A stretch of DNA of 64,000 nucleotides. It comes from Glandiceps talaboti. Lineage: Eukaryota > Hemichordata > Enteropneusta > Spengelidae. The translations under genes and the position numbers were made by a program. The DNA is taken from contig NC_135559.1 in assembly GCF_964340395.1 (NCBI RefSeq), positions 20,594,111-20,658,110 of the forward strand, read 5' to 3'. Of the stretch, positions 12,600 to 25,100 are shown in pieces. Each line of letters opens with the position of its first letter. Position 1 is the stretch's first letter. The notes under the pieces were generated by a model. That model was not told the origin of the DNA and made no database searches. It saw only the letters and a program-made list of their open reading frames with translations.

Positions 12600-13570
12600 G
12601 CTAAATCACTTGTCCAGGGCAAGTAAAACACTATTATTTTGAGCCCTGCTGGTGCTGATAAAACAGTAGGACTGTAAGGGACGGTCAGACAATGTCACAC
12701 AAGCTCAATAAGCAAAATTCGTTCATCTAGTGGGAGGGGGTCTGGTGTCAATGAGATTGCTGAACTTCATTTTCGCACTTCTAACAGAATTTTGACAAAA
12801 AAACTTTCAATCCTTCAATGATAACAGCTTTTAAATTTACTAACTGTAGAAGTATGAGTGAGTTTTATGTTATCAAAATGATATGCAAATACTTAGAATT
12901 GCCTAATCTTTGAAAATTAGGTATCTAGCCAAATAAATTTACTACATCACACATCCAAACATCACATGTACAGCTAGAATTTGGGTTAAAATAATACAAT
13001 TTTGTTTAAAAAATGTCTGTCACTTATTTATTGTCATATCACAAATAACCAATATATTTATATCACAAATAAAATACAAAATACCAACATTCATGTTCCT
13101 ACACTATATTCTGGTTATATGGTTAAAATGGGTGAAAATGTGATTGAAAATGTTATTTTCAGTCATACTGTACTAATTTGAACAAAATTAATTAACAGCT
13201 CACCAATCCGATTATGACGCAATAGTCAGTGCAGCACCAACAATGAAAGTGAACTAAAATATCTGAAGTCGTCACCTCAATACCTTTTGAAAAGGTAGTA
13301 CGTGAAAATATAATTTCTTATTTAGCAGAACAACAAAAGTTACCAATAACTTTTGCCCAAAATCAGTAAAAAAAACTGCCCACAAGTTGGAAGTATGCGA
13401 GTCCGAATCAGGATGCGAAAGTGGTGCTTTTTGCCGACATGCTTATTCTCAAGAGCAAATATGTAGTCGGAATATAAACTAAACATTGCAGCAATCTGAT
13501 CCCTACATAAACTGTTTTGAGTTCACTCAGCCATATCCTTGTATAAATCAATGTACCGATAGTCAAAATT
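12600..13570. other. No gene seen
   Basis: AT-rich intergenic sequence with no supported exon and no clear repeat beyond short A/T runs. Confidence 0.5.
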
Positions 13571-13594
13571 TAATGAACATTTCTAGGAACAGCA

Positions 13595-14135
13595 CCTTTA
13601 TTAGACCCCACCGGACGAAGTCTGGGATGGGGACTTATGGATTGGGTTCCATCCGTCCGTCCAACCATCCAGAGCCGTTTCTTGGAGATGCCTGGACCGA
13701 TTTTTTCAAACTTGGTACAGGGGCAACATACAATGGCATACATATGCACTTCAATTTGTTTCATGATACGATCCAATATGGCCACCTAGCAGCCATTTTG
13801 TTTGGGAATTTTCCCTGTCTAAAGCCATAACTCAGACATGCTTGAACAGATCTCATTCAAAGTTGGTATTAGGACAGTGTTCTATGACATATATATGCAT
13901 ATTCATTGTTGTCGTGATACAATCCAATATGGCCGCCTAGCAGCCATTTTGTTAGCAAATTTTCCATGTCCAAAGCCATAACTCAGACATGCTTGAACAG
14001 ATCTCATTCAAAGGTGGTATTAGTGCAATGTTCTCTGAAATACATGTGTATATCAATTTTCGTCATAATACGATCGAAAATGGCTGCCTGGCAGCCATTT
14101 TGTTTGCGAATTTTCCATAACTCAGACATCCTTGA
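13595..14135. repeat. ~133-bp tandem repeat with a CCGTCCGTCC leader
   Basis: A leader (agaccccaccggacgaagtc, ggttccatccgtccgtcc) is followed by three to four units. Each has ccataactcagacatgcttg, aacagatctcattcaaa, a (t/g)ggtattag step, and aatatggccgcctagcagcc ending attttg. Unit starts are near 13700, 13833 and 13970. The same class of repeat appears at 20690-20900, 22100-22290, 30400-30640 and 47170-47400. The 114- and 110-aa frames are incidental. Confidence 0.7.
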
Positions 14136-14159
14136 ACAGGTCCCCCCCCTGTACCCGAC

Positions 14160-15310
14160 CCATCCTTTATTGTTGAATGGTTTAGTCCATCACATCATCT
14201 TGAAGAGTAGGCATGTCCCATGTCCAAGGAGGAGACACAACATGAGTAGGCATGTTCCATGTCCATCGAGCAGACACAACATATCTAAGTCTGTTTGATT
14301 TACATTGTAAATGATGTTAGGGGAGACAGCTTTGCTTTGGCGATTTTGAAATTTGAATTCCTCCCTTGATATTTGCAAAAACAGTTTACTAGGCTTATAT
14401 ATTATAGTATTACATTTGATTGTGGAATAACTGGGTAGTTGATTATCTATCAAAAATAGTCTTACGGTTTTATTATCAACTGATGATTGTCGACATCCTG
14501 AGGTAAAATGTCCCCATTTTGTTGCAGCCTATGGGATATTGACTCCACTAGCTTTAAACCTTGGCAGAACACTGACATTTATTTTTCTTTCTTTCTTTCA
14601 GATTATGCATACAAATATGTTGTATGAACAGGTTTTTATGTGTGACTGAAAAGCCATCACTCTATGGCTAATAGAGCCTTCCTTGAGGATACCTTCAATG
14701 GGGAGAGGAGCTGACGACTATATAATCTGATGTAAGCTGCTACTTCCCAGGCAGGATGGACTACATATATGAAGAGCGTGTATATGGAAGACAAAACAAA
14801 CTCCATATATACGTATACTCAGCCACACATAATCAGCAACAACCAAGTTCTGCCTGATGGTAGTCAGACAAGGTAGAAAAAATGACGGTGATCCTACATA
14901 TTGATGTAGTCAGATGCACCAATACATATAGATTTCAATTTCATCCCAAAGATGACAGCCCCTGGAATTTACAAACTAAACACAGGGAGAAGAGCAAATC
15001 AAACATTTGGTAAGTCAAGCACTGTTAAGTATTCAAGTGTTACACGATCAGGTTAATGAACTTGCAGCCCAAAACACAACAAGAACATCAAAAACATGCT
15101 CCTATTACCTACTTTTGGTAAGGAAGTCCATCATTGCAATGGCATGGACAGAGAGATGGTAGCTTTAGTACCTACTACAAATTTGGAATCATAAACATCC
15201 TAATGTGAAGGATCTTCTCTGTGAATGCCTATGGAGATTTTGAACTTCATCCTCCTGAGATGGATGACATATGGTAACTACTGGTGATGCCAACCGGAGA
15301 TTTAAAAACA
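14160..15310. other. No gene seen
   Basis: A 35-bp direct duplication (gagtaggcatg(t)ccatgtcca) lies near 14205-14275. The rest is unremarkable and leads into the satellite. Confidence 0.5.
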
Positions 15311-15314
15311 CCTA

Positions 15315-18300
15315 ATGTGATAGCTGGAATGAAACTGGCACATTAGTGTGGACATGAAACGTGCCACAGTGCGAAACAAGAAAAGTGGGAAGTGAGAGGA
15401 CACGTTGAAAACAGACAGTGGTTATATAAAAAGACATTAAAAACAGTCCACAGTGCGAAACTGGCATATTAGTGTGGACATAAAATGAAACAGGCCACAG
15501 TGCGAAACAAGAAAAGTGGCAAGTGAGAGGACACATTTAAAACAGAGAGAATGGCGATATAAAAGGACATTATAAAACAGTCCACAGTGCGAAACTGGCA
15601 CATTAGTGTGGACACAAAATAAAACCGGCCACAAAGCGAAACAAGAAAAGTGGCAAGTGAGAGGACACGTTGAAAACAGACAGTGGTTATATAAAAAGAC
15701 ATTAAAAAACAGTCCACAGTGCGAAACTGGCACATTAGTGTGGACACAAAATAAAACGGGCCACAGTGAGAAACAAGAAAAGTGGCAAGTGAAAGGACAC
15801 GTTGAACACAGACAGTGGTTGTATAAAAAGACATTAAAAAACAGTCCACAGTGCGAAACTGGCACATTAGTGTGGACACAAAATAAAACGAGCCACATTG
15901 AGAAACAAGAAAAGTGGCAAGTGAAAGGACATGTTGAAAACAGACAGTGGTTATATAAAAAGACATTAAAAAACAGTCCACAGTGCGAAACTAGCACACT
16001 AGTGTGGACACAAAATGAAACAGGCCACAATGCAAAACAAGAAAAGTGGCAAGTGAGAGGACACGTTGAAAACAGACAGTGGTTATATAAAAAGACATTA
16101 AAAAACAGTCCACAGTGCGAAACTAGCACACTAGTGTGGCCACAAAATGAAACAGGCCACAATGCGAAACAAGAAAAGTGGCAAGTGAAAGGACACGTTG
16201 AAAACAGACAATCGCGATATAAAAGGACATTAAAAAACAGTCCACAGTGCGAAACTGGCACATTAGTGTGGACACAAAATGAAACAGGCCACAATGCGAA
16301 ACAAGAAAAGTGGCAAGTGAGAGGACACGTTGAAAACAGACAATCGCGATATAAAAGGACATTAAAAAACAGTCCACAGTGTGAAACTGGCACATTAGTG
16401 TGGACACAAAATGAAACAGGCCACAATGCGAAACAAGAAAAGTGGCAAGTGAGAGGACACGTTGAAAACAGACAGTGTAACGTTATATAAAAAAACATTA
16501 AAAAACAGTCCACAGTGCGAAACTGGCACATTAGTGTGGACACAAAATGAAACAGGCCACAATGCGAAACAAGAAAAGTGGCAAATGAGAGGACACGTTG
16601 AAAACAGACAATGGCGATATAAAAGGACATTAAAAAACAGTCCACAGTGTGAAACTGGCACATTATTGTGGACACAAAATGAAACAGGCCACAATGCAAA
16701 ACAAGAAAAGTGGCAAGTGAGAGGACACGTTGAAAACAGACAGTGGTTATATAAAAAGACATTAAAAAACAGTCCACAGTGCGAAACTGGCACATTAGTG
16801 TGGACACAAAATAAAACGGGCCACAGTGAGAAACAAGAAAAGTGGCAAGTGAAAGGACACGTTGAACACAGACAGTGGTTGTATAAAAAGACATTAAAAA
16901 ACAGTCCACAGTGCGAAACTGGCACATTAGTGTGGACACAAAATAAAACGAGCCACATTGAGAAACAAGAAAAGTGGCAAGTGAAAGGACATGTTGAAAA
17001 CAGACAGTGGTTATATAAAAAGACATTAAAAAACAGTCCACAGTGCGAAACTAGCACACTAGTGTGGACACAAAATGAAACAGGCCACAATGCAAAACAA
17101 GAAAAGTGGCAAGTGAGAGGACACGTTGAAAACAGACAGTGGTTATATAAAAAGACATTAAAAAACAGTCCACAGTGCGAAACTAGCACACTAGTGTGGC
17201 CACAAAATGAAACAGGCCACAATGCGAAACAAGAAAAGTGGCAAGTGAAAGGACACGTTGAAAACAGACAATCGCGATATAAAAGGACATTAAAAAACAG
17301 TCCACAGTGCGAAACTGGCACATTAGTGTGGACACAAAATGAAACAGGCCACAATGCGAAACAAGAAAAGTGGCAAGTGAGAGGACACGTTGAAAACAGA
17401 CAATCGCGATATAAAAGGACATTAAAAAACAGTCCACAGTGTGAAACTGGCACATTAGTGTGGACACAAAATGAAACAGGCCACAATGCGAAACAAGAAA
17501 AGTGGCAAGTGAGAGGACACGTTGAAAACAGACAGTGTAACGTTATATAAAAAAACATTAAAAAACAGTCCACAGTGCGAAACTGGCACATTAGTGTGGA
17601 CACAAAATGAAACAGGCCACAATGCGAAACAAGAAAAGTGGCAAGTGAGAGGACACGTTGAAAACAGACAGTGGTTATATAAAAAGACATTAAAAAACAG
17701 TCCACAGTGCGAAACTGGCACACTAGTGTGGACACAAAATGAAACAGGCCACAATGCGAAACAAGAAAAGTGGCAAGTGAAAGGACACGTTGAAAACAGA
17801 CAATCGCGATATAAAAGGACATTAAAAAACAGTCCACAGTGCGAAACTGGCACACTAGTGTGGACACAAAATGAAACAGGCCACGGTGCAAAACAAGTAA
17901 AGTGGCAAGTGAGAGGACACGTTGAATACTGACAGTGGCGATATAAAAGGACATTAAAAAACAGTTCACAGTGCAAAACTGGCACATTAGTGTGGACACA
18001 AAATGAAACAGGCCACAATGCGAAACAAGAAAAGTGGCAAGTGAGAGGACATGTTGAAAACTGACAGTGGTTATATAAAAAGACATTAAAAACAGTTCAC
18101 AGTGAGAAACTGGCACATTAGTGTGGACACAAAATGAAACAGGCCACAATGCGAAACAAGAAAAGTGGCAAGTGAGAGGTCACGTTGAAAACAGACAGTG
18201 GTTATATAAAAAGAGATTAAAAACAGTCCACAGTGCGAAACTAGCATATTAGTGTGGACATAAAATGAAATGGGCCACAGTGTGAAACAAGAAAAGTGGC

Positions 18301-19100
18301 AAGTGAGAGGACACGTTGAAAACAGACAATGGCGATATAAAAGGACATTAAAAAACAGTCCACAGTGTGAAACTGGCACATTAGTGTGGACACAAAATGA
18401 AACAGGCCACAGTGCGAAACAAGAAAAGTGGCAAGTGAGAGGACACGTTGAAAACAGACAGTGGTTATATAAAAAGACATTAAAAAACAGTCCACAATGC
18501 GAAACTAGCATATTAGTGTGGACATAAAATGAAACGGGCCACAGTGTGAAACAAGAAAAGTGGCAAATGAGAGGACACGTTGAAAACAGACAATGGCGAT
18601 ATAAAAGGACATTAAAAAACAGTCCACAGTGTGAAACTGGCACATTATTGTGGACACAAAATGAAACAGGCCACAATGCAAAACAAGAAAAGTGGCAAGT
18701 GAGAGGACACGTTGAAAACAGACAATGGCAATATAAAAGGACATTAAAAAACAGTCCACAGTGCGAAACTGGCACATTAGTGTGGACACAAAATGAAACA
18801 GGCCACAATGCGAAACAAGAAAAGTGGCAAGTGAGAGGACACGTTGAAAACAGACAGTGGTTATATAAAAAGACATTAAAAAACAGTCCACAGTGCGAAA
18901 CTGGCACACTAGTGTGGACACAAAATGAAACAGGCCACAATGCGAAACAAGAAAAGTGGCAAGTGAGAGGACACGTTGAAAACAGACAGTGGTTATATAA
19001 AAAGACATTAAAAAACAGTCTACAGTGTGAAATTGGCACACTAGCATGGACACAAAATGAAACAGGTCACAGTGCGAAACACAGAACGTGGCGATGTAAA
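15315..19100. repeat. 132-bp satellite, about 29 tandem copies
   Basis: The unit contains agtccacagtgcgaaactgg, cacattagtgtggacacaaa, atgaaacaggccacaatgcg, aaacaagaaaagtggcaagt, gagaggacacgttgaaaaca, gacagtggttatataaaaag, acattaaaaa. Because 132 is 44 codons, frames stay open on both strands (534 and 584 aa minus, 294 and 362 aa plus). The codon pattern is identical from unit to unit with mutations spread over all positions, and several units carry 1-2 base indels or gac-to-gat swaps shared on both strands. I regard all these frames as noncoding. Variants (gttatataaaaag, gcgatataaaagg, tcgcgatataaaagg) define unit subtypes. Confidence 0.9.
15650..17643. repeat. 1,060-bp higher-order duplication inside the 132-bp satellite
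   Basis: Positions 15650-16583 and 16710-17643 are the same ordered series of unit variants at an offset of exactly 1,060 bp. Both include a rare unit ending cagacagtgtaacgttatat with a 4-base insertion (8 x 132 + 4 = 1,060). The copies differ by almost nothing, so the event is recent. Parts of the same variant order recur near 18540-18720. Confidence 0.85.
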
Positions 19101-19900
19101 ACGACATGTAAATAAACAGGACACTGATATGCAACAGACATAGTGTCAGCCTTACAAACAGGCTAATAGGCGACACGTAGGACAAGAACACTGGACAAAG
19201 GAGGAGTGGCATAAACGACACAAGAAACAATGTGTGAGCAAAACAAATACATATAGAAGATTCACAGCAACCTGTATAAAAGAAAGTGAAGTAGTGATAA
19301 ATAGGACACATTATAAAACGTGTGAAAGAAAAATATCAAGGTGATTGAAAGGACAAGAAGAACCAGCCCACTGGGTTACAACCTGTTTGAACTAAAGATA
19401 AAATGAAGAGTTGTAACATGGAAGTGTAACTCATGTTACCCGTAGATGTATGTTATGAGGATATCCCCTAGATGACAACAAAGGATACCACTACTCTGAT
19501 AATGGTAGTAATCTGTGATAACTATTAAAAGTACATCACGTGTACTAGACTACTGTCATAACTGCAGAAGACATCTCTCGGAATTGAAGTTCACCAAGTC
19601 AGTTATCATACACTGGCTAGAAGAGGAATACTGGACTGAAGATTGGAAATCCACCAACTCGTGATAATCAGATGGTCATTGGCCAAGCAGTGAGTACACG
19701 CTTTGGTCAATGGCTGTCATCAGCGTATGTAACCTGCAGATTACCACGCGTGCACAATTGCGTATAGTTTGTAAACTGATCAAACACGTGGTGTTACTTG
19801 GTTGCAAACTGCAAAAACCTTATTGGTTCACAGAAATCTTGAATGATTTTTCTATCTGTTCTACATGTAAATATGTCTTGCTATAGTGGTCAGTTATAAA
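19100..19900. other. Region between satellite and mini-exon array
   Basis: Satellite-like words (gtggcgatgtaaaacgacat) fade out by 19110. The rest is unique AT-rich sequence that may include the 5' end or promoter of the mini-exon transcript. No clear TATA element or CpG island was identified. Confidence 0.35.
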
Positions 19901-19912
19901 CTGCAAGCCACT

Positions 19913-20087
19913 ATGCAAGCTATTTTCGATGAACAGATGCAGCGCAGCGAATCTGGTTATCTGCAGTCTTATAAAGAAGGTAAGTCTTGTTTGAGTAAAG
20001 CAATGGCTTTACTTGTTAATACCCATATAAATCTCTTTTTCTCTTTTTCTCTACACAGATAACAATGAAGAAGGACTCTACCGCTGA
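19913..20087 (+). CDS. Possible first coding exons of the mini-exon transcript (31 aa)
   Basis: An ATG at 19913 opens MQAIFDEQMQRSESGYLQSY, and the exon ends KE with a consensus donor (g|gtaagt) at 19980. The next acceptor, cttttctctacacag, puts the following exon at 20059. The joined frame adds DNNEEGLYR and stops at 20085-20087 (TGA). If the second exon is instead read from its own ATG at 20065, it gives MKKDSTAERFQEKEYQR and continues across the next junction (exon 20173-20217) as SLEKLMKLLEDEAYK before a stop at 20436. Both are tiny. I recognise no family. The splice signals are stronger evidence than the frames. Confidence 0.3.
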
Positions 20088-23000
20088 AAGATTTCAAGAA
20101 AAAGAATATCAAAGGCAAGTACCTATATAATTTTGTTCATTTTTTAATAATGTGTTTTCCTCGTTTTTTCAGATCACTGGAAAAGCTGATGAAGTTATTA
20201 GAAGATGAAGCATATAAGTAAGTTTCAAATCTTTGAGTCCTTTCAAATTTTTTGTTTTTGTCAGTCATGAAAAAATGTTTTCTCAGTACATGTTTTATTG
20301 AGGCTTGTGTAGAGGGAAAATGATGGTTGAGAGATCCAAAATCTTTTGCATATTTATATATCTGAATAACCCGTTGTCAGATCACCATACATTTAAATAA
20401 ACCATGGAATGCAGTATTTCTCTTCTCCTCTCAGGTAACACAATTGAGTCATCATTGATGAAGAAGGATGCTGCTGAAGAAATTTTATTAATGAAAAAAA
20501 TATGAGAGGTATGTATCTTTTATTAATGCTATTTAGTTTATTTGGTAAATGTTTTTGCCCTATTTTTCAGATCACACCCAGGAACGATGATGAAAGCAAA
20601 TAGAGTGTTATTAAAAGAAGAGGACAAGTAAGTTTCTTATTTTGCAATCTTGATGTTCTGATACAATCAATCATTAGTCTCTCAAAGGGGGACCATTCCA
20701 ATGGGCTCCACCCACCTTTTTTGTCCATGCCTGCATGCGTCTGTCTGTGTGTAGTACATCATTTCTCAGGCGGCAATATTTGTAGTTAAAAATAAACACT
20801 GCATAACTAAAAAAAATGCAATACCCATGACACTTCATTCAAGTGTCTACCCCCTTATTATCATTCAAGTGTCTACCCCCTTATTATCAGATTCAAGCTA
20901 TGTTTAGAGGCCTTGACCTTCAGTGCCAATTATTAAAATCCAGCCAATTCCTACCTATCACACACATTGTAATGTTTACACATTGTCAATTTCTTTTAAA
21001 TCATGTTTACAAGTAATGTGAAGAAAAGAATTAGACATTGTTTTTGGTGCTAATGTAATTTCTATTGAATGTTAGCCATATTTGTAGCCAAGTTCTTTTA
21101 ATCATGTCTCCATTCTGTCACATAGAAGTAAAGTATTTCGGGGGGTGTCTTCTATGCAGTTTGTGCTTGCATTCCAGATCATGCTCATACCCCAGGAACT
21201 TGTATCACCAGAATGAATGAAGGAAGCTCAAGAAAAAAGATATCAGAAGATAAAGAAGATAGTAAGTTTCAAGTCTTACAGTCTCTTCAAAATGTATGAT
21301 TTTCTAAGTCGTGACATTTTTTCTCACCGGATGGTTTTATCAAAGATTGTGTAGAGGGAAAGTGATGGTTAAGAGAGCCAAAATGTTTTCTTTATAGATC
21401 TGAAAACACAATTGTTGGATCACCATAGATATAAATAATCTATGTAAATCTGTATTTCACTTCTCTACTCAGGTAACACAATTGACTCAACATTGAAGAA
21501 AACACTACTGGAGAAAGTCTAAAGGAAAAGAATATCAAAAGTAAATACCTATATATTTCTGTACGATTTATTTGATAATGTTTTTTTCTTCATTTTCAGA
21601 TAATACCCATGTGTCACTTTACTTCGTAAAAGGTGTGAACGAACGATTTGTTTTAGGGCATTTGTGTGCTTAGAGGGTTTGGTCAAATGGTTTATAAATA
21701 CACATCAACGCATGGCGCTTGGCGTCAATAGGAGGATGCCAGGTGTGGATAGCAGGGTGCCACGCCCTGCTAAAACTCTTGGTGGAGAACACTGTACCAC
21801 TACTTCTATCTATATATATATATAGACCTATTGACCATGTTTCCTTAGATTTACAGATTTATTGTTTCTGACATGGGATTGACATAAAATTATGAGAGCA
21901 AGTGTGTATATATGAGAGGTATGTATATATATATTATTTCTTTTCAATTTATTTGATAATGTCTTTGCCCTATTTTTTAGATCACACCCCGGAACGATGA
22001 AGAAAGCTAGCGAAGAATGTTATTAAAAGAAGACGACAAGTAAGTTTCTTATTTTGCAATCTTGATATTCTAATCACTCCTAAAATGAATCATTAGTCTC
22101 TAAAAGGGGGACTATTAGAATGGGATCCACCCACCCTTTTTGTCCATGCCTGCATGCATCTGTCTGTGCGTAATACATCATTTCTCAGACATGCCGTATC
22201 CAATGTCTTGCAAACCTGGCACAAAGGTGACATGTCAACTGGGACATATACAAAGTTGACCAAAGAGGTCGGTTATTGAAATGCAGCCATTTCCAGCAAA
22301 AGTATCGCTTTCTTGCCAGTAAATTCTTTTAAATCATGTTGTGTTCAGTCACATAGAAGTCAAGTATTCGAGGGGGGTCTGTACCTTCCATGAAGTCTTG
22401 CTAGCCTTTTTTAGTTCGAACAGACAAGCAGAACAGTTTGCAACTGGTGACCACTAGTTCTACTTTACTAAATGCACTCTCCTAATTCAAGTAAATTTGG
22501 TACATACTTCAAACATAACTAATTGTATATGTTCTGTTAATGTTGCATTCAAACAATTATTGTGTGTAGGAACAAAAATCTAAAGACTTTGCCCTTATGG
22601 AAGGCATTCAGTTTACATGTGCTTGGTATTCTGTTCAATTCAGTTCATATTAATGTTTTCTTTGTTTACAGATCTTACCCATGAAGAACTAATATGACCA
22701 GAATTGAAGAGGATTATGCTATAGAAGAAAGTTATCAAAGAAGAAGAAGAAGACATAAGTAAGTGTCATATATTGCAATCTCTTCAAAGTTAGTTTTAAT
22801 AACTCCGACCCCTTGATTGTGATGCCGATGTTCAAAGTGAAAAAGCCAAAATTATTCAAAGTGTTGATGTACACCTCTGACATCCAATGGCCATCCAGCT
22901 ATAGTAATGTTTTATTTGTTTTCAGGTCACATCCATGAAGAATATGACAGAATTGAAGAATAATGTTTTCAGCAGAAAGCTATCAAACAAGAAGCCGAGT

Positions 23001-23889
23001 AAGTTTCCAATTTTGCAATCTTATCAAAGTTTGTTTTCATAACCCAGATCCTTGATCTTTATCACAGTGTCTAAAGTCAAATTGGCCAAATTATAAAGGT
23101 GGGGGGGGGGGGGGGGGGTTACACCTCTGAGATCCATGGGCCACTTTCAACCAAATCTAGCACAAATGTTGTATACAATAGTCCACATATGCATGTAATT
23201 ATGTTTGATGACTTTTACAATATGAGTTGGATAGCAGTCATATTTATTGTTGAAGTCAGAATATTGACCTGATAGAGGGAAAGTTACGTTTTAACCAAGA
23301 CTTGTTAATAATGTGTTTCCTTGTTTTTAGACCATGCCAATGCTGCCAAGAAAATGTATTACCACAATTTATGACTTCAAAGCTGTAGAAAAAAGCTATT
23401 ATCAGAGAAAGAAGAGAAAAGTAAGTATTTTATTGAGCAGCTAGTAATAATCTTATTTTATGTACTTGTCAGTCACAAGGAAATTGTTTTCTTGATAAGT
23501 GTTTTATTGAGGTTTGTGTTGAGGGAAAATCTTCGTTAATAGTCCTGCAATACTTTCTATATTTATCTGAATTCACCATTGTTGGATCAGCATACGTACG
23601 TGTAAATAAACAAATACCTGTGTTCATCATTCTACATCTGATGATTTTTAGTACCATTTCAGTTGATTATGTAGTTGATATAAAAGTCTGGTTGGTAATT
23701 TACTCAGAATTACAGATGAAAGTTCCTGACATGGGATCATATAAAAAGACGAGAACAAGTGTTTATGGGTTGTATTTCAGTTCTGTTCAGTTCATAAAAC
23801 ATGTTTCTCTCCGTATTTCAGATCATACTTCTACGTCAGGAATTTGTATTACTGGAATTAAAGAAGAAATCTGAAGAAAACAGGATGAA
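20059..23889 (+). other. Array of 12 short exon-like cassettes with canonical splice signals
   Basis: Candidate internal exons, all plus strand: 20059-20114, 20173-20217, 20435-20508, 20571-20627, 21178-21261, 21473-21540, 21600-~21624 (3' end unclear), 21981-22039, 22672-22758, 22926-22998, 23331-23420, 23822-23889. Nearly all follow a T-rich tract plus (c/t)ag, begin ATCA, GTAACA or GTCACA, and end on gtaagt or gtatgt. The exception is 20059-20114, which ends on a GC donor (gcaagt). Exon pairs are paralogous (20571 with 21981; 20435 with 21473; 22672 with 22926) and so are their introns (20219-20430, 21262-21470 and 23421-23620; 20640-20800 and 22040-22200). Many encode a similar basic tail: EKEYQR, EKRYQKIKKI, EESYQRRRRRH, AESYQTRSR, EKSYYQRKKRK. 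Stops interrupt most joined frames, so this may be a noncoding RNA, mutually exclusive exons, or a decaying gene. Confidence 0.5.
20640..22290. repeat. Duplicated intron repeat of the CCATGCCTGCATGC class
   Basis: 20690-20900 and 22100-22290 share gggggaccattccaatgggc / ctccacccacctttttgtcc / atgcctgcatgcgtctgtct. The shared stretch begins at the preceding paralogous exons (20571 and 21981), so exon and intron were copied together as a unit of about 1.4 kb. In 20840-20890 there is also a short exact duplication (cattcaagtgtctaccccct). Confidence 0.7.
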
Positions 23890-24223
23890 GTAAGTTTGAC
23901 ATCTTGCCATTAGTTGAATTGTTGTCTAAATTCCACTTGAAAATAACCCAAAGCTCACTGCCTGTACTGAATAGAGTAGCCAGCTGTTGGTTTTAGACAC
24001 TGGCTATGGACCAGATAAGTTAATCTTTAAAGTTTTATTGATGGAAGGTCTGTCCATTCATCTTTGTATTTATTATTTGTAATTTGGAATAATACTTGCA
24101 TGAGCTTTACTGTGAATTAATATTGAATTATGTCAATGAATTTTCGATTGCAGGAATCAACAAACTCTCATGAGCACTTTGAATGCGCTGCACTTAAAGA
24201 ACTGTACCAAAGATTGTACATAG
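22963..24223 (+). CDS. Longest joined open frame of the mini-exon array (87 aa, tentative)
   Basis: Starting at the ATG at 22963 in exon 22926-22998 (MFSAESYQTRSR), the frame crosses into 23331-23420 (30 codons, phase 0 to 0, TMPMLPRKC... AVEKSYYQRKKRK). It then enters 23822-23889 (IILLRQEFVLLELKKKSEEN, RM) and the exon starting at 24154 (KNQQTLMSTLNALHLKN...), stopping at 24221-24223. Three consecutive splice junctions keep it open. The product is small, basic and likely helical, with no recognisable domain and no signal peptide. In the other frame the last exon stays open to 24342 (ESTNSHEHFECAALKELYQR...), so which frame is used is uncertain. Chance openness cannot be excluded at this length. 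Confidence 0.28.
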
Positions 24224-24349
24224 GTGTACTTATTCATAGACATCTGATTCATCACCAGCAAAACATATCACTGTCAACATGCATGCCAGCCTGGAGGGGA
24301 GCCATAAGCATGTACCATGCTAGATATTATCAAAGACAGTAACCTATGA

Positions 24350-25020
24350 CTTTGACCTTAATATTCAAGGTCAGCTAGCAATTTACTCCAACTGTTAATA
24401 TTTTGTACAGACAATTTTAAGTATATTGTAAACATACCTTTTAGATGAGCTTTCTGTGTAAAAACTGACCTTTGCCCTTGACTGTCAGGATATTATGAAC
24501 TTAATTACCATCAACTTGTACAAGCAGATTTTGGACACAGATTAACTTTACATTCCTGCAGTTAATTTTGGGGCTATTGTCCTTGAACATAATAGAACAC
24601 AACTAGTTTGTTTGTTTTTATCACAAGGCCAGTTGGTTTGTTAAGTTAGGTAATGGTAATACTTTGGTGTAATTGTAAATTTATGTTCACTGTGAAATGA
24701 TGAGATATCTGGTATTTAATCGTCTTTCTCTCAACTAGTAGTTAGTTGTGTACAAACAAATATCCTACAGCCAATGGGAGAAAGAGGATTAAAGTCATCT
24801 GAAAATTGAAATTTTTGATTAAATGGTTATAAGAACTTTAGAACCAGCTGATTAGTATACAGTTGGGTGGGGAACTATTTACATCAGAAAATTGTGAAAT
24901 TTAAGTAACATGATACAAATCTTCATTGTACTTCAAATGATAGACTTTGTTGCTTAATTTGTGCAAGCTTTGATCACTCCTTTAACCTTCTTTATGTAAC
25001 CTTAACCTGAACTATAACCT
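24350..25020. other. No gene seen
   Basis: AT-rich sequence between the last mini-exon and the telomere-like tract. No exon or repeat family recognised. Confidence 0.5.
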
Positions 25021-25029
25021 TTAACCTAT

Positions 25030-25100
25030 AACCTTACCCTAACCCTAACACTAACACTAACACTAACACTAACACTAACACTAACACTAACACTAACATT
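25030..25100. repeat. Interstitial telomere-like tract
   Basis: Ccttaccctaaccctaacac followed by about ten CTAACA units. CCCTAA is the metazoan telomere repeat; here it has mostly turned into the CACTAA variant. It is short and internal, next to the large TTTAGGGG minisatellite. Confidence 0.75.

Noticed and set aside
15437-18149. 534-584-aa minus-strand and 294-362-aa plus-strand open frames
   Set aside because: They are products of a 132-bp (44-codon) tandem repeat; frames are open on both strands at once, have no start context or splice structure, and end wherever an indel occurs.
24130-24342. 70-aa frame at the end of the mini-exon array as an independent gene
   Set aside because: Its first eight codons are intron sequence before a good acceptor (cgattgcag at 24153), so it was treated as part of the last exon.
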